From NCBI GenBank assembly GCA_030638325.1, contig DAOWEV010000057.1, positions 1 through 11,657 on the forward strand: DNA of 11,657 bases, given 5' to 3'. The notes under the pieces are model-generated. The model had not been told where the DNA came from. It searched no databases and saw only the letters and a list, made by a program, of their open reading frames with translations. A program made the position numbers and the translations under genes. Positions within the stretch are counted from its first letter, which is position 1. Every line of letters begins with the position of its first letter. Origin of the DNA: Bacteroidales bacterium. GTDB taxonomy: Bacteria; Bacteroidota; Bacteroidia; Bacteroidales; JAGOPY01. Positions 5,617-11,657 of the stretch are shown in pieces.

Positions 5617-8455
5617 ATGAAAACAAAGTTCTTTCTCGGGTTTGCTATTTTAATTGCAACAGCTATTGTTCTGAGCTGTTTTTTTCAGGACGGGGTTAAT
5701 ACCGGTCTTATCGAAAATAAAAAGGATAATTGTAAGTCTTCAAGATTATCACACACTGAAATCGCTTATTATCATGCAGGCTGGGAATTTCTTAAAACGC
5801 GTGATCCGGCTACCAATGAGCTTCCGCCTGATATAAAGGCGAAAGAATTGAAATATGTATCCGGAATAACGGCAAAAACAGATTATTTAAGAATGCCGGA
5901 AAGGCAAGCGGCGCCGGCGCAATACAGGGATCAAACATGGGAATCAAGGGGTCCGGACAATGTTTGCGGCAGGATCTTAGCCGTTGAGCTCGATATTGAA
6001 AATGAAAATATTATTCTGGCCGGAAGTGCTTCTGGTGGATTGTGGCGGTCCACAGATGCAGGCGCCTCATGGGTTAAAACCACTGCTCAAAATGCTGTGC
6101 AAAGCGTAACATGCATCGAACAGGACGTTCGGGAAGGGAGAACAAATACCTGGTACTACGGAACCGGTGAGCTGACAAGTACTACCGACCGGCAGTTCAG
6201 TATTTTCCCCAGGACCGTAGGGTTTGGGAATGGGATATACAAGTCGGTTGATAACGGGGCTACGTGGACGTTATTACAGTCTACTTCAGGAGGAATTACC
6301 GGCGAACTGACCGGGGCGTTCCATGGTATCTGGAATATCGCAATCGACCCGGGTAATCAGGAAAATGATGTTGTTTATGTTGCCGGTTATGGCGGGATCT
6401 TACGGTCTGAAGATGGAGGGTGATACATGGACGTTTGTGCTGGGGGATGAAATTACAAAATCGCTTTGTACGGATGTTGTTATCTCTCCGGATGGGGTCA
6501 TCTATGCCGCCTTAGGCACATTTTCCACAAACGAATCCGGTATTATGCCTACTGTTTTCGGCATCTGGAAATCAGTTGATGGTACGAACTGGACATCCAT
6601 CACACCTGCCGGTTTTCCTTCAAATTTCAGGACGATCAAGCTGGAGGTTCCTGAGTCAAACCCCAATGCACTTTATGTCCTGACCGAAAACCCGATCCCC
6701 GATCCGGATGCTACTTTTAGTTTCACTGCTTCAGAACACACCTTATAGAAAGCTTCGAATTTGACTGCGGAAGACCCTGAATGGGTAGAGCAAATTGATA
6801 ATCTTCCCGGAAAAGGAAAAGGTAATATCCTGGTGGGTTATTATCATCCTCATCATGGCTATTGCTCTATTGCAGGCTATGCCATGATGTTAAAGGCTCA
6901 TCCTGACAATGAAAATATATTGTTTCTCGGTGGAACCAATCTTTACCGCAACGATACCGGTTTTACCGACTCCACGTTTACCCGGCTACTGGGTGGATAT
7001 CCATATGATGGCAATCATGATAACCTGCATCCGGATCTTCACTGTGTAAAAGTATCGCCTTCAAACCCCCAGGTCATGTATGCCGCTTGTGATGGGGGCG
7101 TTTTCAAAACCATGAATTGTCTGGCCGACAGTGTGGTCTGGGAATATATTTCCGATAATTTGGTCACCACGCAATTCTACTGGGTCGGTATTGACCATGC
7201 CGGTGATGCGGATGATTTCGTGATCGGAGGCTGCCAGGATAATGCCATTTACTACCATGATTCTTATTTTCCTTCCTCCGCATGGAAAACGATAATGGGA
7301 GGAGATGGGCTGACCTGCATCGTGGCAGATAATAAAACATATGCAGTCATATCCGTTTATAATGGCAATATTTTCAGTTTGACCTTTGATGAGGATTTGA
7401 ATATTGAAAACGAGATTTACCAAACACCGGATGTGGTTGAAAATGGCGACTTTATCTTTTACACCCATTTCATTATTGACCGGGCCGGCAACAAAACATT
7501 TTATATGGCCGCGAAGAACAGGATCCTTCGAAAGGATGATATGGAAGCTGCCGCCTATGATACTTCGTTGGTTAATACCGGGTGGCAGTGGCTTGATAAT
7601 ACAGGGCTCTCCGATGATGAATTCATTACAGCCATAAATACCTCCAGAGAACCCCCAAATATCCTCTATTATGGCAGTCACAATGGCAGAGTTTTCCGTA
7701 TGGATAATGCACATACAGGCAATCCTGCGGCAACGGAGATAACCAGCGATCTGTTCCCGGGAAACGGTTACGTAGGCTATATTGAGGTAGATGGGCAGGA
7801 TGCAAACAATATCTTTGTTGTGTTTTCCAATTATAATGTTCAGAGTATTTTTCATTCGGCTGATGGTGGAGAAACCTGGACCCATCAGAGTGGAAACCTG
7901 GAAGAGCATCCGCACGGGACGGGTGGAGGCCCTTCGGTGCGATGTGTGAAAATGCTTCATTATGATGACGGTGTCGCCTATTTTGCAGCCACAAGTGCCG
8001 GATTGTTCTCGACTTATGAACTCAATGGTAATCAGACAATTTGGGTTCAGGAAGGTGCTGATGTTATCGGTAACATAATTGTTGATAATATCGATACCAG
8101 GGAAACCGATGGATGGATTGTTGTGGCAACACAAGGGAACGGTGTGTTCAGCTCAATCTTTGAGCCTTCGGGCATCAAATCACCCATCTCTTCTGATCGT
8201 ATTATTTTAAAGCAAAATTATCCAAATCCATGCTTTGAAGAAACCACCATATCTTTCACGATATCAGATGCTTGTGATATTCAGTTAGAATTGTACGATA
8301 TGAATGGCAAGAAAATAGCAAAGCTTGCCGGGGGCTATTATACAAAAGGGGAACATCATGTATATGTGAATACTTCTTCAATTCCATCGGGGTCTTATTT
8401 TTACAGCTTGGTGGCTAAGAATGGTGTTTCTACGAGGCGGCTGATAGTTTTATGA
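5617..8455 (+). pseudogene. secreted BNR/Asp-box propeller protein with T9SS sorting domain, broken twice
   Basis: The intact product would be about 945 residues. The N-terminus is a signal peptide (MKTKFFLGFAILIATAIVLS) followed by Cys21, a weak lipobox-like site. After WESRGPDN the propeller carries Asp boxes of the sialidase/sortilin type: STDAGASW, SVDNGATW, SEDGG-DTW, SVDGTNW and SADGGETW. The C-terminus has LKQNYPNPC, then LELYDMNGKKIAKL and a GSYFYSL strand, a type A T9SS sorting domain that sends the protein to the outer membrane or outside. Two lesions break the frame. An extra G in GGAGGGT (6418-6420) shifts the frame inside the Asp box; deleting one G restores SEDGGDTW. An in-frame TAG (6746-6748) follows HTL. 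Sequence after both breaks is well conserved, so damage is recent or a sequencing artefact. The exact substrate is unknown; such propellers bind or cleave glycans or proteins. Confidence 0.85.
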
Positions 8456-8485
8456 TCTATGGTGTCACACTATCTTTATAGATCA
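8453..8485. other. hairpin at the stop codon of the BNR gene
   Basis: TGATCTAT (8453-8460) is the exact reverse complement of ATAGATCA (8478-8485), with a 17-base loop. The first arm starts at the TGA stop. No U-tract follows, so it is not a classic terminator, but it lies right before the second REP-like unit. Confidence 0.4.
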
Positions 8486-8487
8486 AT

Positions 8488-8581
8488 AACCCCGAGCTAC
8501 TCTCGGGGCTAATGATTTACGCACCTTTGGTGCTCGAAAATTGTAAATCAAAGATTGACTTCTTCTTTTTGGGTGTTCCAA
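8488..8581 (+). repeat. REP-like unit, copy 2 (94 bp)
   Basis: This is the same unit as at 5141-5234, in direct orientation and 82/94 identical by hand count. Its first stem is perfect here, CCCCGAG/CTCGGGG (8490-8508), followed by GCACC/GGTGC (8521-8533) and the T-rich tail ending GGTGTTCCAA. The two copies flank the broken BNR gene on either side. Confidence 0.8.
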
Positions 8582-8620
8582 TACAGAAAACAGGCGTAGG
8601 GGTTCAACACTTCTCAAATA

Positions 8621-8653
8621 AAAAAGACCCGCCACTGAATGACAGGTCTTTTT
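8621..8653 (-). terminator. Rho-independent terminator of tRNA-Pro
   Basis: On the reverse strand, AAAAAGACC (8653-8645) pairs with GGTCTTTTT (8629-8621), ending in a run of Ts. It starts eight bases after the tRNA 3' end. Short GACC/GGTC stems with A and T tails are typical behind Bacteroidetes tRNA genes. Confidence 0.8.
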
Positions 8654-8660
8654 CGGTTTG

Positions 8661-8735
8661 TCGGAGTGGCGAGATTCGAACTCGCGACCTCTTGACCCCC
8701 AGTCAAGCACGCTAACCAGACTGCGCCACACCCCG
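8661..8735 (-). tRNA. tRNA-Pro (anticodon GGG)
   Basis: The reverse strand folds into a full 75-nt cloverleaf. The acceptor CGGGGTG pairs with CACTCCG (one G-U), followed by discriminator A. The D stem is GCGC/GCGT with loop AGTCTGGTTA. The anticodon stem CTTGA/TCAAG holds loop CTGGGGG, giving anticodon GGG, which reads CCC/CCU proline codons. The T arm is GCGAG TTCGAAT CTCGC. No CCA is encoded. It is an intact gene with a terminator right behind it. Confidence 0.95.
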
Positions 8736-8740
8736 GAGAA

Positions 8741-8771
8741 AATTGTCGATTCGGTATTGTCAATTGTCGAT
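8741..8771. repeat. short direct repeat AATTGTCGAT
   Basis: AATTGTCGAT occurs at 8741-8750 and again at 8762-8771, 21 bases apart, inside the leader of the tRNA gene. TTGTCAATTGTC overlaps the second copy. It may be one more of the small intergenic repeats of this genome, or coincidence. Confidence 0.4.
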
Positions 8772-8803
8772 ATAAAGCACAAAACTCACCAGAATCGCAT
8801 GTG

Positions 8804-8811
8804 CAAAGATA
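8804..8811 (-). promoter_or_regulatory. probable -7 element of the tRNA-Pro promoter
   Basis: On the reverse strand the bases read TATCTTTG, a perfect TAnnTTTG. The tRNA starts about 68 bases downstream, so a processed leader is implied. A clear TTTG at the usual distance upstream is not present; the nearest, in a T-run, is only 12 bases away, so the -33 part is uncertain. Confidence 0.55.
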
Positions 8812-8822
8812 ATTCTTTTTCC

Positions 8823-8850
8823 ACAAAAAACGAAAAAGGGATTTCCCTTA
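8823..8850 (-). terminator. Rho-independent terminator of the fibre-like gene
   Basis: On the reverse strand AAGGG and CCCTT form a short stem around AAAT (8849-8836), followed by TTTCGTTTTTT. It lies about 66 bases after the stop codon of the gene ending at 8916. The tRNA promoter element follows within about 12 bases, so terminator and promoter are packed tightly. Confidence 0.65.
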
Positions 8851-8915
8851 AAAATAAGAAACCGTAAACCAGAATATAGTTGTTAAGGGTAAGAGTTTTA
8901 CACAATTCTTTAAGC

Positions 8916-11657
8916 TTAATTTGTTTCGCCATTTTCGACTGGTGTTTTGATTTGACTTGAAATTGGCGCTGTTGCTTTTACTTCAGTTGAAGGACCAATA
9001 TCAGGGTCCGGAAGTGGTATCGTTTTTTCAGACATGATTATTTTTCCTGTGTTTAATGCTTCAGGATCCTTTGGTTTGTTGGGATCGGGAAAGGTCGATG
9101 CATGCCTGCCCACATAAAGCTTACCATTCTCATAATACAATCCTTCTCCATCGGTTTCTGTATCGTTATCATTATGCAGCCCCCTGGCCAGTTTATCGGT
9201 ATAATCGCTTGCAATCACCTCCTGCGGTAATTGAGGATTTTCAAATCCTTTTCTCCGTCCGATAGCAATATAGGTGAAATTGATATTGCTTCTGCTGTCA
9301 CCATCTTCTTCCACGCTGAATCCTTCTGAAGATATTTCGTTGAGATATATGCCGTCAGACCTGCCCATCGGGGTAACGGTAACGATCACCGGAATATCTT
9401 GTGATACGATATTTTTGAAGTTTTTATCAAATTCCACAAAGCACCTGCCTGCAGTTAAGGTACCAAAACCGCTTGTCTGGACAGTTACATCAGTAGAGAC
9501 ATGAGTATAGAATACAGCCATTTCTTCTTCATTATTATCCTGCAGATGCACATCCAGGCCGTTCTTGAAAACAGTTCCTTTGGAATAAAGGGAGTAGTTT
9601 TTTCCTTCGGTAAATGTACCGTAGATATTTCCATGGATATCGGCGCCAAAAAGGTCTCCCCAGGATCCCATACCAATATTGACCGAGGCGTTACTCCTAT
9701 CACCGGTTCCGGATCCCCAATTAGTCCAGTACGCACCATAGGTTGTGCCACCTGAGTCTTTATAACCAAGGCATCCCCATGAAGTTCCCAAGTGGTTTCC
9801 ACCAAAGCAGCCACCGCTCCTGTTTTCATCAAGGTAAGAATATCCGGCAACACCAAAGGTGTATGGATTTCCATAATGGTTATAACCTTTCACCCCACCC
9901 AGAGTTTGGTCGTGGGAATAACTAGTGCCATTTACTCCGAATCCAACTCCGTACCCGTAAATTGCATAATCACCTGTTCCAGTAGTTTTCAAATCAGCAT
10001 AAATACCATAATCATCATCCCCCAGAAGACCAAAGTTACCAGTAGACCCATATCGACCAAAAACTGCACCTGATAAAGTGCCTGTGGTAGTTGCACTGAT
10101 TGCAGGGCCAGTTCCACCATCTAAGGTTTCATTAAAAATGACATTATGGTGGAAATGGACAATTCCACCATCACGTTCGATTGACATATGCGGGCCATAA
10201 GTTGTTCCCCCGTTATTACCAAAAATTTTTAAATAGTTATCAGCACCGTCATACAATAAAGACATTCCATAGCTATAATCACTGTCTTCAGCCAGTAATA
10301 ACTGAGCAGTATCTCCCGATGTTACTTCACTGGGAGAAATCAAAAGACTTCCTAAGGTTGAACTTCCCTTCACATGAAGGTTTGCAACCGGGGATTGGGT
10401 ACCGATCCCGACATCGCCATCTGAATCAATCACTATGTGGCTATTACCACCTGAGGAGGAATTGGAGATCTTCAGGAATCCCTGGGTATTGTGATGCCAT
10501 ATCCATGACTTATTGGTACCGTCATGAGAAAGAAGTATGCCTTCATCATTTGAGCTTGTGGTGCCCTCTATTTCAATTTTTGGATTTAGGTTCAAAATAT
10601 GGAAAGAGCAACCTGGTTGGTCGGTACCTATTCCAACATTTCCTTCAAAATAGTTTTTACCACCTGTAAAATACCCCGCAAAACCATTTGGGCTATCTGT
10701 TCTCCCATAAATCCCGTAATTTGTCCCGCTTGTATGGGTGGCCCATGCATAAACCCCTCTTGCATCGGGACTATAGACCTCTCCTTTTACACCGATACCT
10801 GGTCCGCTTGTTCCTGACTGTACACCAACTACCCCGGCACCCGGATGGGTGACTGAAGTAGATTTAGACTCACCAACGACGCCGTGCATGGCGTTACTCG
10901 TTCCGGTGGCCATGTTATATCCAAATATGGCCCTGGTACTCGCGACCCCGGTATTTATCCTGACATCAAGCTTGTAATTTGGGGCAAGGGTACCAATTCC
11001 AACATCTCCATCAGAGTCAATTACCAGGTTGTCATCAGAGCCACTTAATTCATTGTACATTTTTAACAGGTCACTTGAGTTTGAATAATACAGATATCCT
11101 TTTGCAGTTGAGTTATGCTGGAATTTAATACCTGCATTTCCACCTGTTGAAGCAGTATCAACAAGATAGATAAACGGATAATGGTCTTCCACCATGAGAT
11201 CACCATCATATATATGTAATAATTTTTCAGGACTATTTGTACCGATTCCGACATTACCTTCATCATAATATATATCACTACCGTTTTCAAGCCATTGTAT
11301 GTCGGAAACATTTTCCACCGGAGATATTGATGATAATGATGAAAGATCCGTTTCCTGCGTGATGCTCCATCCATCTGCCCTGGTTTCATCCCGGGAACAA
11401 TGGCCTATCCTGAATTCCGTTATAGTAAGTTTGGGCCAGCCGTACGAATCAGTTTCATCTCCCAGTATTACCACCAATTTGCCGGTTGATGTTTCATAAG
11501 CAGTTCTGACATCAAGTTTAAAATCGCCCTGGTATATGTATCCATCATGTGTTGTCATATTATAGCTTCCGACAGTCACTTCAAATAACCCGGTTGATGA
11601 ATATTCGTAACCCTTCACTGTTATGGTCCACATACAATTTCCATCATACTGAAAATT
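8916..11657 (-). CDS. large phage-fibre-like repeat protein (5' partial)
   Basis: The frame is open to the right edge (eight codons before the ATG at 11633), so the start lies outside; at least 913 residues are visible. The first about 100 residues form a beta-rich domain (TITVKGYEYSS, FKLDVRTAYETSTGKLVVIL) that I associate with Bacteroidetes phage structural proteins. Four GxVGIGT repeats follow, near residues 126, 211, 333 and 408 counted from that ATG, each with a P-x-x-x-LHV-like end. Two carry the longer VIDSDGDVGIGT. Next is a Gly-rich region with GIYGRT, GIYADL and AIYGYG motifs. The C-terminal region has VIVTVTPMGRSDGIYL and SNINFTYIAIGRRKG. I do not see the S74 chaperone domain common at the end of such fibres. 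It may be a prophage or phage-derived fibre, or a cell-surface protein. The chromosomal context, beside a tRNA gene, does not settle this. Confidence 0.8.
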   Translation of the reverse strand, partial: NFQYDGNCMWTITVKGYEYSSTGLFEVTVGSYNMTTHDGYIYQGDFKLDVRTAYETSTGKLVVILGDETDSYGWPKLTITEFRIGHCSRDETRADGWSITQETDLSSLSSISPVENVSDIQWLENGSDIYYDEGNVGIGTNSPEKLLHIYDGDLMVEDHYPFIYLVDTASTGGNAGIKFQHNSTAKGYLYYSNSSDLLKMYNELSGSDDNLVIDSDGDVGIGTLAPNYKLDVRINTGVASTRAIFGYNMATGTSNAMHGVVGESKSTSVTHPGAGVVGVQSGTSGPGIGVKGEVYSPDARGVYAWATHTSGTNYGIYGRTDSPNGFAGYFTGGKNYFEGNVGIGTDQPGCSFHILNLNPKIEIEGTTSSNDEGILLSHDGTNKSWIWHHNTQGFLKISNSSSGGNSHIVIDSDGDVGIGTQSPVANLHVKGSSTLGSLLISPSEVTSGDTAQLLLAEDSDYSYGMSLLYDGADNYLKIFGNNGGTTYGPHMSIERDGGIVHFHHNVIFNETLDGGTGPAISATTTGTLSGAVFGRYGSTGNFGLLGDDDYGIYADLKTTGTGDYAIYGYGVGFGVNGTSYSHDQTLGGVKGYNHYGNPYTFGVAGYSYLDENRSGGCFGGNHLGTSWGCLGYKDSGGTTYGAYWTNWGSGTGDRSNASVNIGMGSWGDLFGADIHGNIYGTFTEGKNYSLYSKGTVFKNGLDVHLQDNNEEEMAVFYTHVSTDVTVQTSGFGTLTAGRCFVEFDKNFKNIVSQDIPVIVTVTPMGRSDGIYLNEISSEGFSVEEDGDSRSNINFTYIAIGRRKGFENPQLPQEVIASDYTDKLARGLHNDNDTETDGEGLYYENGKLYVGRHASTFPDPNKPKDPEALNTGKIIMSEKTIPLPDPDIGPSTEVKATAPISSQIKTPVENGETN

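Noticed and set aside
7061..8134. Long reverse-strand open frame, 357 codons
   Set aside because: It lies antisense to the BNR gene, whose forward translation has clear Asp boxes and a T9SS domain. The reverse product is rich in Cys, His and Ile with no recognisable domain.
8661..8735. tRNA as att site with a duplicated 3' end in the window
   Set aside because: I searched by eye for a second copy of the T-arm and acceptor end (GAGTTCGAATCTC) and found none between 1 and 8660. No integrase gene is present either.
8483..8867. Several open frames around the tRNA
   Set aside because: They cover the tRNA, its terminator and the second REP-like unit on both strands, which explain the sequence fully.
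9485..10073. Multiple open frames on both strands inside the fibre-like gene
   Set aside because: They are shadows of the repetitive, Gly-rich reverse-strand gene, which has consistent domain content across its length.

Overview
The window looks like a chromosomal segment of a Bacteroidetes bacterium, probably environmental. Four things point there: a C-terminal type A sorting domain of the type IX secretion system (T9SS), promoters of the TTTG / TAnnTTTG type, almost no Shine-Dalgarno sequences, and intergenic DNA full of small GC-rich hairpins and heptamer-structured repeats. By eye, the left third (about 500-4570) is clearly AT-richer than the right two thirds, which suggests an imported accessory block.

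Layout. Positions 1-231 hold the end of an unknown gene overlapping a 54-codon ORF by ATGA. At 545-796 there is a small protein with two CxC pairs. At 903-3838 two forward genes follow each other closely: a 512-residue coiled-coil protein with a J-domain-like segment carrying HSD instead of HPD, and a WD40 propeller with a C-terminal extension of a kind I recognise from other bacterial WD40 proteins. A reverse-strand gene (3821-4570) overlaps the propeller gene tail to tail by 18 bp and looks like a PD-(D/E)XK-type nuclease. Together these three could be an undescribed conflict or defence module, but that is inference.

Positions 4571-5616 lack an intact gene and are dense with structure: a mirrored heptamer repeat that can fold into a long hairpin; a 39-codon remnant of a DUF4379-type zinc-ribbon gene that still has its promoter; six REP-like hairpins; an orphan promoter; and an AT-rich imperfect inverted repeat with a perfect palindrome at one end.

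Positions 5617-8455 were one gene for a secreted BNR/Asp-box propeller protein with a T9SS sorting domain. It is broken by one extra G near 6418-6420 and an in-frame TAG at 6746-6748. Next come a second copy of the REP-like unit, a tRNA-Pro(GGG) gene on the reverse strand with its own terminator and promoter, and the terminator of the last gene. That gene (8916 to the right edge, reverse strand) encodes a large phage-fibre-like protein with four GxVGIGT repeats, and its start lies outside the window.

Most promising leads: the J-like/WD40/nuclease cluster, the hidden DUF4379 remnant next to the mirrored heptamer element, and the paired REP-like units.
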